Below are positions 26,653 to 35,639 of a stretch of DNA of 64,000 nt, piece by piece. A model generated the notes under the pieces. The model was not told the origin of the DNA and ran no database searches. It saw only the letters and a list, made by a program, of their open reading frames with translations. A program made the translations under genes and the position numbers. Source of the DNA: Devosia subaequoris. GTDB lineage: Bacteria > Pseudomonadota > Alphaproteobacteria > Rhizobiales > Devosiaceae. Positions within the stretch are counted from its first letter, which is position 1; each line of letters starts with the position of its first letter. The stretch covers positions 89,051 to 153,050 of the forward strand of contig NZ_JACIEW010000009.1 of the NCBI RefSeq assembly GCF_014197055.1, written 5' to 3'.

Positions 26653-27954
26653 ATGACGACAGAATCGAATTTCGCAACGTTGCGCCAAGGGTTGCAGCTT
26701 GGCTGCGCAGCCCTGGTGCTGGCGGCCGCTGGACTGGCCGCGCCGGCCTGGGCCCAGGATACCACGAGCATCAAGGTCTTGAACTGGCAGCCCGGCGGCC
26801 CCGAATACTGGATTGCGCTTGTTGAAGCGTTCGAGGCCGAGAACCCGGACATTACGGTGGAATTGGAGACCGTACCCTTCGATCGCTATCCGGAGGTCCA
26901 GGGTCCCTACATTACGACCCGCTCGGGCCCCGACGTGATGCAAAATAACAGCGGTCTCGAACTATATGACCGGCGTTCGGCCTACATTGAGCTGCCACCG
27001 GAAACCCTGGCTGCTGGCAAGAACCTGATCACCTATGCTGGTGGTTGCCTCAATTTCGACACCACCCAGCCCTGCTACGGCCTGCCCTTCGGCTATCAGG
27101 GCAACGTCATGTACTACAACAAGGCGGTGTTGACGCAAGCCGGGCTCAATGCCGAAAGCCCACCCACCACATGGGAGGAAATGGATGCCGCCTGTGAGGC
27201 GGTCAAGGCGATCGGCAAGACCTGCCTCGCGCATGGCATGACCGGCGTGTTCCCGGCCTATTGGAACTTCCCGGAAATTGCCCGCAATTTTCTGACCGAA
27301 GATGATATGCGCGCGGTCCTTGCCGGGGATCTGCCCTGGACCGACCCGAAGATGACAAGCATTCTCGAAGCCATGGCTTCGATCGGGGAGCGCGGCTGGA
27401 TCAATTCCAACTCGCCCTCTATCAGCATGCTGCCTGACGGCGCCGACATCTTTGCCAGCGGCAACGCCGCCTTTGCTAGCACGATCATCGCCGATGCGGT
27501 GAATTGGCAGGCCTTTGGAGCGGCACTGGGCGACGAAAACGTCGGTGCTATGCGCTGGCCGGTTCTCGTGGCAGACGCTCCGCTGGCCAACAGCTTCTCG
27601 GGCACCGAGAGCGCGGTCTTCGGCGTATCCTCCTGGACCAACAAACAGGACGCCGCACTCAAGTTCGTCGAATTTATCGCTGGCACTGAAAACGGCAATC
27701 TTCTGACATCGCTGGGCGGTGGCATCGCGCTCAACAACAACGTCGATCCGAGCCTTATTCCGGAATCGCAGGCGCTCGCGCAGATCCAGGAGATCATCAA
27801 GACGCCGACACTGCATGCGGGCATCCTGCTCAGCGGTCAGGAAGCAGATGCACTGGCCCGCGGCTGGCAGGAAGTGACTCTGGGCCGCCTCAGTGTGCCG
27901 GATTGGGCTGCGCGTATGCAAGTCGCCCTCGAAGAAAGCCCAGGCAAAAACTGA
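26653..27954 (+). CDS. ABC transporter extracellular sugar-binding protein (family 1)
   Basis: The 433-residue protein has a signal peptide ending near PAWAQ and the MalE-like core: LNWQPGGPEYWIALVEAFEAE, YGLPFGYQGNVMYYNKAVLTQ, AESPPTTWEEMDAACEAV and FSGTESAVFGVSSWTN. It delivers its ligand to the permeases at 28009-29822. A perfect UUCG-capped hairpin follows its stop. A 167-base gap upstream contains two GAGATATTG repeats in AT-rich DNA, possibly an internal promoter. Confidence 0.9.
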   Translation: MTTESNFATLRQGLQLGCAALVLAAAGLAAPAWAQDTTSIKVLNWQPGGPEYWIALVEAFEAENPDITVELETVPFDRYPEVQGPYITTRSGPDVMQNNSGLELYDRRSAYIELPPETLAAGKNLITYAGGCLNFDTTQPCYGLPFGYQGNVMYYNKAVLTQAGLNAESPPTTWEEMDAACEAVKAIGKTCLAHGMTGVFPAYWNFPEIARNFLTEDDMRAVLAGDLPWTDPKMTSILEAMASIGERGWINSNSPSISMLPDGADIFASGNAAFASTIIADAVNWQAFGAALGDENVGAMRWPVLVADAPLANSFSGTESAVFGVSSWTNKQDAALKFVEFIAGTENGNLLTSLGGGIALNNNVDPSLIPESQALAQIQEIIKTPTLHAGILLSGQEADALARGWQEVTLGRLSVPDWAARMQVALEESPGKN

Positions 27955-27961
27955 CCCCGCC

Positions 27962-27981
27962 GGGTGGCCTTCGGGCCACCC
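27962..27981 (+). other. Intercistronic hairpin after binding-protein gene
   Basis: GGGTGGCC-TTCG-GGCCACCC is a perfect 8-bp stem with a stable UUCG tetraloop, seven bases after the binding-protein stop. It is followed by a pyrimidine-rich but not T-only stretch, so it should stabilise or partly terminate the message. Confidence 0.7.
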
Positions 27982-28008
27982 CGCTCTCTTCTATTTAAGG
28001 CAACAGCT

Positions 28009-28947
28009 ATGAATACCTCCGACATTGCCGCCCCCGCCCTCATAAAGGCGGGACGGCGGAAACGCGGGTCTACGCGCACCAAGATAGTGCTGATCCTTGC
28101 GCTTGTCCTGCCCGGTTTGCTGCTGGCAATCCTGTTCAAGCTGGTGCCGCTGGTTCGTGCCTTCTGGCTGAGCCTGATGCAAACTCGCGGATTCGAAGAG
28201 CCGAGCTTTGCCTGGTTTGCCAATTACCAGTCGATGTTCAGAGACCCCACATTCCTGCAATCATTTCAGAACGGGGCCACGGTGTTCCTGACCTTGCCGG
28301 TCTGGGTCGTCCTGCCGCTAATCGTTGCGCTGCTGCTATTCCAGCGCACGCCCGGCTGGAAGCTGTTTCGCGCTGTCTATTTCGTGCCCTACATGATCGC
28401 CCCGGTCGTTGTCGGCATCATGTTTCGCCAGATCCTGGCGCCCGAGGGTCCGCTCAATGCCATGCTGATCGGAGTGGGCCTGGCTCCCCTCGCCATCGAA
28501 TGGTTGAACGGGCCCACAAGCGCCCTGTTCTCACTCACAGCCGTCGCCCTCTGGGCATTCTTCGGCCTAGGCGTGCTCACATATCTTTCCGGCCTTGCGA
28601 CGGTTTCCCAGGATGTCATGGAGGCCGCCAGGCTCGATGGCGCCGGCTTCTGGCGTGTGTTGGTGAGCATTGCCGTGCCACTGATCAAGCCGGTAATCGG
28701 CTATTGGACGGTGCTGTGCATGTCGAGCATGCTGATCTGGATGTTCCCGCTCATCTACGCGCTGACGCGCGGCGGACCGGGCAGCTCAACCATGCTGCCA
28801 GAATATCTGGTGTTCATCACCACGTTCGAATTCCTAAACCGCGGCAAGGGTGCTGCGATCGGCATGGCGTTGTTCGTCTTTGCCGCACTGGTGTCGGCAT
28901 TCGTCGTCCGCCGCATGTATCTCGATGGCAAGGGGGAGCGCTCATGA
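28009..28947 (+). CDS. Sugar ABC transporter permease (MalF/UgpA type)
   Basis: Starting at ATG 28009 (AAGG upstream) gives 312 residues; an earlier in-frame start at 27964 would translate the hairpin and is rejected. Six or more membrane spans and the EAA loop EAARLDGAGFWRVLVSIAVPL are visible. Its stop overlaps the next permease (ATGA). Confidence 0.9.
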   Translation: MNTSDIAAPALIKAGRRKRGSTRTKIVLILALVLPGLLLAILFKLVPLVRAFWLSLMQTRGFEEPSFAWFANYQSMFRDPTFLQSFQNGATVFLTLPVWVVLPLIVALLLFQRTPGWKLFRAVYFVPYMIAPVVVGIMFRQILAPEGPLNAMLIGVGLAPLAIEWLNGPTSALFSLTAVALWAFFGLGVLTYLSGLATVSQDVMEAARLDGAGFWRVLVSIAVPLIKPVIGYWTVLCMSSMLIWMFPLIYALTRGGPGSSTMLPEYLVFITTFEFLNRGKGAAIGMALFVFAALVSAFVVRRMYLDGKGERS

Positions 28948-29822
28948 GCACGAGTGCACAATCTGGCGCATTCCACCCAAGAGGCCGACGCGGTTCGCCG
29001 GTCGCCCGCAGCCTGTCACGGTGGCTTGTGACTCTCGTTCTTGTCGTGGTGGCGGCAGCAGCGCTTTATCCGCTTATGTTCACGATCATCAATTCGGTGA
29101 AGTCGCGTACAGGCTATTCGCAGAACCCGCTCGGCCTCCCCTCCGGCATCACCTTTGAAAACTACATCGACACGTTCAACCGGATGAACGTGCTCCGCCT
29201 GTTGCTCAATACGATCATCACCACCGGCGGGGGGCTGCTGCTGTCCACAGTCGCGGCGCTGTTCATCGCCTATGCGGTCACCAAGCTGCGCATGCCTTTC
29301 GGTAATTTCCTGTTCCTGTTCATCATCTCCATGCTGGTCATTCCCAGCCAAGTGGTCATCTACCCGCTTTATGAAACCATCCTGAATCTGGGTATGGGCG
29401 GTTCCTACCAAGGGTTGATCCTCGCCTATGCGGCATTCGGACTGCCGATGAGCACCTACCTGCTGGTCGCCTATTTCCGTGCCATCCCCGATGAGCTGAT
29501 CGAGGCGGCGCGGCTGGATGGCGCGGGCGACATGCGCATCCTATTCGAAGTGCTGCTGCCGGTATCGACGCCCGCCATCGCGGCCCTTTCCATCCTGAAC
29601 TTCGTCTGGATGTGGAATGACCTGCTCCTGCCACTGGTGATCATGGGCGGCTCTGACAAGACGACCTTGATGGTGGGCATTGCCCTGCTTTCGGGCCAGT
29701 ACGACGTTTCAATTCCTCTGATCAGTGCGGGCCTGATCATCGCACTGCTGCCGGTTTTGGTGGTCTATCTGCTGTTCCAGCGCCAGATCTTAAGCGGCGC
29801 GATTTCCGGGGCCGTACGATGA
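28944..29822 (+). CDS. Sugar ABC transporter permease (MalG/UgpE type)
   Basis: The 292-residue product starts at the ATG overlapping the previous stop; a longer frame back to 28500 lies inside the other permease gene. It has about six spans and the EAA motif EAARLDGAGDMRILFEVLLP. It couples to the mutarotase gene by a further ATGA overlap. It partners the ATPase encoded on the opposite strand at 20933. Confidence 0.9.
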   Translation: MSTSAQSGAFHPRGRRGSPVARSLSRWLVTLVLVVVAAAALYPLMFTIINSVKSRTGYSQNPLGLPSGITFENYIDTFNRMNVLRLLLNTIITTGGGLLLSTVAALFIAYAVTKLRMPFGNFLFLFIISMLVIPSQVVIYPLYETILNLGMGGSYQGLILAYAAFGLPMSTYLLVAYFRAIPDELIEAARLDGAGDMRILFEVLLPVSTPAIAALSILNFVWMWNDLLLPLVIMGGSDKTTLMVGIALLSGQYDVSIPLISAGLIIALLPVLVVYLLFQRQILSGAISGAVR

Positions 29823-30175
29823 CAGTAGGGGGCCCGGGCGCGGCCGTCATGTACCTGTACCGGCTGAAGCCGGGCATGGGCGAGGAGTATGACCGGCTGC
29901 ATCGTGCGGTCTGGCCGGAAATGCTCGACCTGATCGATCAGGCTGGCATCTACGATTACCAGATCTGGCGACACGAAGAGATCGTAATCGTGCGGCTGCG
30001 CACACAGCATAGCTTCGAACAGGCCGCAGCCACGACTGCTGCCAGCCCCATACAGGCCCGCTGGACTGCTTACATGGGCCATGTGTTCGCCCAGACCGAA
30101 GCTGCAGACGGCCAGCCCTTGTGGCTGAACGAGGTCTTCAGCTATCGCCCCGGTCCTAGCGAGGTACGCCGATGA
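29819..30175 (+). CDS. L-rhamnose mutarotase family protein (RhaM-like)
   Basis: The 118-residue protein, of usual family length, has the RhaM pattern YLYRLKPGMGEEYDRLH, VWPEMLDLIDQAGIYDY with the conserved acidic and Tyr residues, and a late FSYRPG (family: hW..Mf.). These enzymes interconvert the alpha and beta anomers of L-rhamnose or related deoxysugars. It supports a deoxysugar as the substrate of cassette E. An ATG at 29849 is an alternative start lacking the first ten residues. Confidence 0.82.
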   Translation: MTVGGPGAAVMYLYRLKPGMGEEYDRLHRAVWPEMLDLIDQAGIYDYQIWRHEEIVIVRLRTQHSFEQAAATTAASPIQARWTAYMGHVFAQTEAADGQPLWLNEVFSYRPGPSEVRR

Positions 30176-30186
30176 GCGCTGTTCTT

Positions 30187-31083
30187 TCAGTGGTCGCGAG
30201 CAGGCGGGCGCTTCTCGCGGATCGGTGCCAGGGGAAAACGCGGCTCAGGCAGGGTGCCGCCCAGGGCGGTGGTAATAGCGCTTGCGGCGCCAAACTGTAT
30301 ACGGCACGCGGCCTCGAAGCTGATGCGTTCGCGCGCGGAGGAAAGGTAGGGCATGGTCAGAACCGCCGCCGCATGACCTTCCGAATCCAGGATGGGAAAG
30401 CTCACGTCGGTAATGCCCTGCAGACCCTCGCCCGCGATCATCTCGTAACCGCGTCGGCTGATGGCCGCGATGCGCTGCTCGAGTGCCATGGCTTCCTCGG
30501 CGGAGAGGGCCTTTTCGATCTGGGAGAAGGCCCAGCGCTGGTCGGTCTCGCGCTGGAAGGCAATAAGGACACGGCCCGACGCGGTGGCAACCGCCGGATT
30601 CTGCGTGCCAACGCGCAGGCGAAACCCCAGTGGCGCAGGACTATCCACCTGTGCAACGACAAGAATGTCGAGATGGTCGAGAATCGCGACGTGGAGGGCC
30701 TGATAAGCCTCCACCGAAGCCGAGTTGATGATCGGTCCCGCAATGTCGAGAAGGCGCCGCAGCGGGGGATGCCGGTTTGCAAGGTAGTGCAACCGGTGGG
30801 AAAGAAAATAGCCTTCTTCACCGATCCGGCGCTGGATGAAACCACGTCGCTCCAGCACCATGACAACGCGATAGACCTCCTGCAGAGAGCGCCCGAGCAA
30901 CTGGGCGATCTCACTCTGGCTCACGCCACGCGACATGCCGGCGAGCAATTCCAGAATATCGAGCCCCTTTTCGAGTGCCGGGGCGCCGTAGGCTTGCCTG
31001 GCATCCGCCGCAGACGCGGTTGCATCCGACTTGCGGGCTCGGACCTTGGTTGTTTCGGCGGCGGCTTTGGATGTCCTGACCAT
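30187..31083 (-). CDS. IclR family transcriptional regulator
   Basis: Starting at ATG (31083) after AGGACAG gives 298 residues; the frame is open further upstream but runs through the AT-rich promoter. An N-terminal winged helix (about 36-95: ALEKGLDILELLAGM, VSQSEIAQLLGRSLQEVYR) is followed by the IclR effector domain (GFRLRVGTQNPAVATASGRV). A Lys/Ala-rich tail of about 30 residues precedes it. It converges on the mutarotase gene (12-base gap) and is divergent from the doeB-like gene, so it may control either or both. Confidence 0.88.
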   Translation of the reverse strand: MVRTSKAAAETTKVRARKSDATASAADARQAYGAPALEKGLDILELLAGMSRGVSQSEIAQLLGRSLQEVYRVVMVLERRGFIQRRIGEEGYFLSHRLHYLANRHPPLRRLLDIAGPIINSASVEAYQALHVAILDHLDILVVAQVDSPAPLGFRLRVGTQNPAVATASGRVLIAFQRETDQRWAFSQIEKALSAEEAMALEQRIAAISRRGYEMIAGEGLQGITDVSFPILDSEGHAAAVLTMPYLSSARERISFEAACRIQFGAASAITTALGGTLPEPRFPLAPIREKRPPARDH

Positions 31084-31237
31084 TCTGTCCTGCACAATGA
31101 AGTCGATGCAATTCGATATCACAAGAGAGATCGGATTATCATATATAAAATTAATTCTACACCGCTTACTACGCAACGAAAACACCGGTGGGTCTTTCGC
31201 AAAGACACTCCTCACACAGCAATACCGAGAGCAGTAA
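31084..31237. promoter_or_regulatory. AT-rich divergent promoter region
   Basis: This gap between the IclR gene (left) and the deacylase gene (right) contains a strikingly AT-rich core near 31130-31160 with TATATAAAATTAA, and GATATC at 31113-31118. It must carry both promoters. No unambiguous operator was defined. Confidence 0.4.
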
Positions 31238-32260
31238 ATGACTCGTAATATAACCGAACAATTGACTCCTGCCACCGTGGACTTCGGCAAGCCCGGCAAG
31301 CAGATTGGTGTGTTCCACGTACCGCTCTCGGCTCACGACGATGCCTGGGGCGTGGTGCCGGTGCCGGTTGCGGTCATCGGTAACGGCGAGGGACCCACGG
31401 TCATTCTCGAGGGGGGTAATCATGGCGATGAATATGAGGGGCCCATCGCGCTTGGCGAAATGATCCGCGACCTCAGGCCTGAAGATATCCAGGGCCGGCT
31501 CATCTTCATTCCGGCTATCAACCAGCCCGCTGTCAACTCGGCATTGCGCACGTCGCCAATCGACGGCATCAATATGAACCGGACCTTTCCGGGGGACCCG
31601 TTGGGCACGACGACTCGCCAGATCGCGGCTTATGTAAACGACGTCCTCTTCCCGATGGGCGACGTGTTTATCGACCTGCATTCGGGTGGCTCATCCCTCG
31701 ATATCATTCCCAGTTCCGTTATCGAGCCCGGGCGCACGCCCGAACAGCATGCTGCAAATGTGGCTGCGGCGCAGGCATTCGGCGCGCCGATCGCAGTGGT
31801 GATCGACAATCGAGGCGATCCACGCACGGCCACCGCCTCGGCCGCACTGGCGGGCATGACGGTGATTGGCACCGAGATGGCAGGCGGCGGCACTGTTTCC
31901 ATTGATGCGCTGGCGCTTTGTCGGCGCGGCATCCGCAATGTTCTTGCTCATGTCGGTGTCCTGCCCGCCAGCGCAGCAAGTCAGGTCGAAAAGGCCTCCA
32001 AACTCTATGAACTGACTGCACTGGCTCATGTCATCTCCGAGGATGACGGCGTGTTCGAGCCTATGCACAGGCTAGGCACTGAGGTGGTCGCTGGCGAACT
32101 GGCAGGGCGCATTCATTTCCTTACGCAGCCGGGGCGCACGCCTGTCGATCTGCAATATCGCGCTAGCGGCATGGTGTATGGCCGTCGCCAGCCTGGTCGG
32201 GTTCGTCCTGGCAATTGCTGTCTGGTAGTTGCCACCCCTTATGAAAGGCATGACGCATGA
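31238..32260 (+). CDS. DoeB-like deacylase (succinylglutamate desuccinylase/aspartoacylase family)
   Basis: The 340-residue zinc hydrolase has GGNHGDEYEGPIAL near residue 65 (His and Glu ligands), NMNRTFPGD, DLHSGG and GTEMAGGG, then a C-terminal beta domain. The pattern follows DoeB/EutE, the N-acetyl-L-2,4-diaminobutyrate deacetylase of ectoine breakdown. However, no ectoine hydrolase or ectoine transporter is nearby, so the true substrate may be another N-acyl amino acid. Its stop overlaps the dehydratase start. Confidence 0.8.
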   Translation: MTRNITEQLTPATVDFGKPGKQIGVFHVPLSAHDDAWGVVPVPVAVIGNGEGPTVILEGGNHGDEYEGPIALGEMIRDLRPEDIQGRLIFIPAINQPAVNSALRTSPIDGINMNRTFPGDPLGTTTRQIAAYVNDVLFPMGDVFIDLHSGGSSLDIIPSSVIEPGRTPEQHAANVAAAQAFGAPIAVVIDNRGDPRTATASAALAGMTVIGTEMAGGGTVSIDALALCRRGIRNVLAHVGVLPASAASQVEKASKLYELTALAHVISEDDGVFEPMHRLGTEVVAGELAGRIHFLTQPGRTPVDLQYRASGMVYGRRQPGRVRPGNCCLVVATPYERHDA

Positions 32261-33192
32261 TCACGTTGAACGACGTCCGGGCCGCAGCAGATCGCATCGC
32301 ACCCTATATTCGGCACACACCGACAATTGCGGTAGAAGCGGTCTCGCAGCCCATCACAGATGCCCGGCTTTCGCTGAAACTCGAATCCCTGCAGGTCACC
32401 GGCTCCTTCAAAGCCCGTGGAGCCACCAACAAGCTGCTATCGATGCCAAAGGAAGCGCTTTCCCGTGGCATTGTGACGGCGTCGGGGGGCAATCACGGCC
32501 TGGCCGTGGCGCGCGCATCAAAATTGGCTGGTGTGCTGGCAACGGTCTATGTCACTGAAAGCGCCACCGCCGAAAAGCGGGAAAAGCTCAAGCGTTGGGG
32601 CGCCAATGTGGAAGTCGTCGGACAAATTTGGAACGAGACCAATGTTGCCGCCCTAGACTTTGCGGAGCAGACAGGTGCGGCCTATTTTCATCCTTTTGCT
32701 GACCCGGATGTTGTAGCTGGTCAGGGTACTGCGGGCATCGAGTTGCTTGAAGCGGTCCCGGACGTCGATGTGGTTTTGGTTGCCATCGGCGGGGGCGGGC
32801 TGATCTCAGGCATGGCAGTGGCCCTCAAGGCGCTTAAACCGTCCATTCGAATCGTCGGCATCGAACCCGAAGGTTCGCCAACGCTCAAGGCCTGTCTGGA
32901 TGCAGGTCGTCTTGTCCATCTCGATCGGGTCACCAGCCGCGTGGCAACGATGAGCTGCGCGGAGACGGACCAGAAGGTGTACGAGACCGTGCGGGATAAC
33001 GTCGACGAGATCGTTGTGGTGTCTGACGAGGCAATGCTGGAAGCTGCAAGGTGGCTGTGGTTCGAAATGGGTATCGCGGCCGACCTCAGCGGTGCCGCCG
33101 CTGTTGCAGCCCTGCGCGGGAAGGCAATCGACATACCGTCCAATCAATCCGTTGCTGCAATGGTCTGTGGCGCTGGTAAGGACGCACTCTAA
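32257..33192 (+). CDS. Threonine/serine dehydratase-like PLP enzyme
   Basis: The 311-residue fold-II PLP enzyme has SFKARGATNK (PLP lysine near 52), SGGNHGLAVA and the glycine loop IGGGGLISGMA. It lacks the C-terminal ACT domain, like catabolic threonine dehydratases. Ectoine clusters often pair eutB (same family) with the deacylase gene, as here. The enzyme would deaminate a hydroxy- or amino acid released by the deacylase. This assignment to a pathway is inference. Confidence 0.83.
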   Translation: MITLNDVRAAADRIAPYIRHTPTIAVEAVSQPITDARLSLKLESLQVTGSFKARGATNKLLSMPKEALSRGIVTASGGNHGLAVARASKLAGVLATVYVTESATAEKREKLKRWGANVEVVGQIWNETNVAALDFAEQTGAAYFHPFADPDVVAGQGTAGIELLEAVPDVDVVLVAIGGGGLISGMAVALKALKPSIRIVGIEPEGSPTLKACLDAGRLVHLDRVTSRVATMSCAETDQKVYETVRDNVDEIVVVSDEAMLEAARWLWFEMGIAADLSGAAAVAALRGKAIDIPSNQSVAAMVCGAGKDAL

Positions 33193-33571
33193 GAAAGCCT
33201 GCAATGCGATGCCAGCGCTCAAGTTGCCTGAAGCGCCGATAAGCGGCTGGCATCTGCCGGGCACTTCAATATCCGTGGACGTCGTGGCCAAAAGCCAAGC
33301 CGGCCGGTGTGCACTGTGGAGTGGCCACCCCGCGTTCGTTGACGACAGAGCGCGAGCACCGGCTGAACGGTATCGGAAAGTTGGCTCACATTTTCACCTT
33401 ACTCACGTAAGAAACCTCGGCTTTCCGACCACCCTTTCCAGCCAATTCGGGCTCGCGTGCCGCTAGCCATCCGGAGTTGCCAACCCGATGGCCGCTACTG
33501 GCGCCAACTTCGAAACGGTCGCCAAAACAGTCCGTCGCATCAGCAATGCGCAGGTCGCCCGCAACGCTACG
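33193..33571. other. Gap without supported gene
   Basis: These 379 bases separate the dehydratase gene and the convergent RpiR gene. All frames are short and show no family I recognise. No terminator with a T-run was found. Confidence 0.4.
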
Positions 33572-34498
33572 TCAGTCCCCAAGGGGCTCGAGAGTTTTTC
33601 CCTCGCGGTGCGCGAGGACAGTGTATTTAATCCGACGTAGCGTTTCGCGGGACGATGGATCCAGACGGTAACCGACCGCGGTTGATAACAGGTCTATTAT
33701 TAGAAGAAATGCATATCGCGAAGCGGTCGGCTTCAGCGTATCTGGATATTCCGGAACCTCCACCGTCAGCTTGACGTCGCACAAGGCCGCCAGCTCGGAA
33801 TCCGGCGCCGTGATGCCGATGGCCTTGGCGCGATAGTGCTTTGCCAGTTCAACCACCTCGATAACCTCACGGGTGCGGCCCGTCCCGGAAATGGCGATGA
33901 CGAGATCGTTCGGCTTGAGCGTCGCTGCCGTCATTTTGAGGATGTAGGGGTCCGAATGCGAGACGGTCACTATACCATAGCGAAAAAGCCGGTTCTGCGT
34001 TTCATGCGCTAGCGATGTGGAGCTGCCGCCGAGACCGAGAACGACCACCTGATGGGCGTTGGCCACCAGATCTGCCGCCTCGAGAACACTCGCCGGATCG
34101 ATGCTGCGCTCGACCACGGAAATGGCGTTGCGCGCTTCGCTGAACACGACCTTCATCAAAGGAGAGCCGTCGCCAGCCGGTTGTTCCGGCGATACCTGAT
34201 CCAAATAGAGGCGCCCCACCACCACGCTCTGCGCCAGTTTGAGCTTGAAATCGCGCACACCCTCACAGCCGATCGAACGGCAAAAACGGGTAACGGTGGG
34301 CTCACTGACATTAGCACGCTGGGCAATTGCGGCATTCGAGGCGTCAACGGCGAAGCTCACATCCGCCAGTACCACATCCGCCACTTGCCTCTCGGCCGGA
34401 CGAAATTCGGTGTACGTGTCCTTGATGATCGCAAGAATGTCCGGGATCGGCTTGGTAAAACCGTCCTTGCCACGGTTGGGTGGGACGTGCGTTTGCAT
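33572..34498 (-). CDS. MurR/RpiR family transcriptional regulator
   Basis: The 308-residue protein has an N-terminal RpiR helix-turn-helix domain (about 24-100; FRPAERQVADVVL, AAIAQRANVSEPTVTRFCRS) and a SIS sugar-phosphate-binding domain (about 135-270; VVVLGLGGSSTSLAHE, VIAISGTGRTREVIEV). It is divergent from the NitT/TauT-type transporter operon. Two identical-type sites TGTAGG..A.TTACACA lie in the gap, so it most likely controls cassette G in response to a sugar phosphate. Confidence 0.9.
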   Translation of the reverse strand: MQTHVPPNRGKDGFTKPIPDILAIIKDTYTEFRPAERQVADVVLADVSFAVDASNAAIAQRANVSEPTVTRFCRSIGCEGVRDFKLKLAQSVVVGRLYLDQVSPEQPAGDGSPLMKVVFSEARNAISVVERSIDPASVLEAADLVANAHQVVVLGLGGSSTSLAHETQNRLFRYGIVTVSHSDPYILKMTAATLKPNDLVIAISGTGRTREVIEVVELAKHYRAKAIGITAPDSELAALCDVKLTVEVPEYPDTLKPTASRYAFLLIIDLLSTAVGYRLDPSSRETLRRIKYTVLAHREGKTLEPLGD

Positions 34499-34617
34499 AT
34501 GGACGCCCTTCCGCAGGGTGGGTGCACCCAGGCTATCGAATTAGCGACAGACTCGCGTCTTGGGACGCGATAGATCAGGCCCGTTCTCGTATTACACAAT
34601 CGACGAGGCTGCAAGAT

Positions 34618-34634
34618 TGTAGGAAACTTACACA
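34618..34634. promoter_or_regulatory. Putative RpiR operator, site 1
   Basis: TGTAGGAAACTTACACA matches site 2 in 14 of 17 positions and has the TGTA...TTACA frame of RpiR/HexR-type sites. It is 120 bases from the RpiR start, on the regulator side of the gap. Confidence 0.6.
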
Positions 34635-34710
34635 TCAATCAAGCAGATTTCAGCGAAAACAGGGTCAAATCGGCCAGGTCTCGAGATTTTCAGCTCTCGC
34701 TTGACAGTAA

Positions 34711-34727
34711 TGTAGGTTAGTTACACA
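34711..34727. promoter_or_regulatory. Putative RpiR operator, site 2, next to a -35 box
   Basis: TGTAGGTTAGTTACACA repeats site 1 at a distance of 93 bases. It begins four bases after TTGACA (34701-34706), a likely -35 box for the transporter operon, so a bound repressor would block RNA polymerase. Confidence 0.62.
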
Positions 34728-34807
34728 CTGATCGGGTTGGCAGGTTACAGGCTCTTTGGGGGAGTTGTCACTTGATGCCGACGAGAGGCGGAGAATCGTG
34801 AGGGACG

Positions 34808-35632
34808 ATGTCTGACGCTGCCATTATCCAGCCCAAGTTGGGCGTGCGAAACGCCACCAAGAGCTATTCCACGCGCTCTGGCGACCTGCTGGCAATCGAC
34901 GATTGCTCGCTGGACGTAAAGGCTGGTGAGATCGTGTCCATCGTCGGTCCGTCGGGCTGCGGGAAAACCACTTTGCTGTGGTCGATGTCTGGATTGCATC
35001 AGCTGAGCAGCGGCGAAGTCTTGCTCGACGGAAAGTTGGTGGACGGACCTAATCCCGAGATCGGCATGGTCTTTCAGGACGCCAATTTGCTGCCCTGGCG
35101 CAATCTCGATCAGAACATCAATTTTCCTTTCGAAATCATGGGGGCCAAACCTGATCGCGCCTGGGTTGACGATTTGCTCGGCCGCGTTGGCCTGGCTGGC
35201 TTTGGCGGCCGCATGCCGCGCGAGCTGTCTGGCGGTATGCAGCAGCGCGCGGCATTGGTGCGCGCGCTGTCGTTCAAACCCTCGGTACTCTTGATGGACG
35301 AACCATTCGGCGCGCTTGACGCATTCACCCGTGAGGAAATGAACCAGATGGTCGAAGAAATCTGGATGGACTCACCGACCACCATCGTTCTGATCACCCA
35401 TTCGCTGGAAGAAGCGATTTTCCTGTCGGATCGCATCGCGGTGATGAGCCCGCGCCCTGGCAAGGTCGCCAGCATTCATGAGGTGCCTTTCGCGCGGCCG
35501 CGCTCGCTCGAAATCATGGCGACCAAGGAGGTTTTCGACCTCACCAATATCATCAAGAAGGAAATCGTGGGCGACCAGCAAAGCCGCTATGCCCGTTCAT
35601 CCGATGCGCCGGTGGCGCAGGCCGCCCGTTGA
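34808..35632 (+). CDS. ABC transporter ATP-binding protein (NitT/TauT family, SsuB/ThiZ-like)
   Basis: The 274-residue ATPase has Walker A GPSGCGKT (47-54), FQDANLLPWRNLDQNI (typical of NitT/TauT ATPases), LSGGMQQRAALVRAL and LLMDEPFGALD. It is the first gene of cassette G. This transporter family imports nitrate, sulfonates or thiamine precursors, but members with other substrates are known. Confidence 0.9.
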   Translation: MSDAAIIQPKLGVRNATKSYSTRSGDLLAIDDCSLDVKAGEIVSIVGPSGCGKTTLLWSMSGLHQLSSGEVLLDGKLVDGPNPEIGMVFQDANLLPWRNLDQNINFPFEIMGAKPDRAWVDDLLGRVGLAGFGGRMPRELSGGMQQRAALVRALSFKPSVLLMDEPFGALDAFTREEMNQMVEEIWMDSPTTIVLITHSLEEAIFLSDRIAVMSPRPGKVASIHEVPFARPRSLEIMATKEVFDLTNIIKKEIVGDQQSRYARSSDAPVAQAAR

Positions 35633-35639
35633 GGATCTC

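Noticed and set aside
33477..33671. A possible small gene in the 33193-33571 gap
   Set aside because: Short frames only, no ribosome site and no recognisable family; it also overlaps the end of the RpiR gene.
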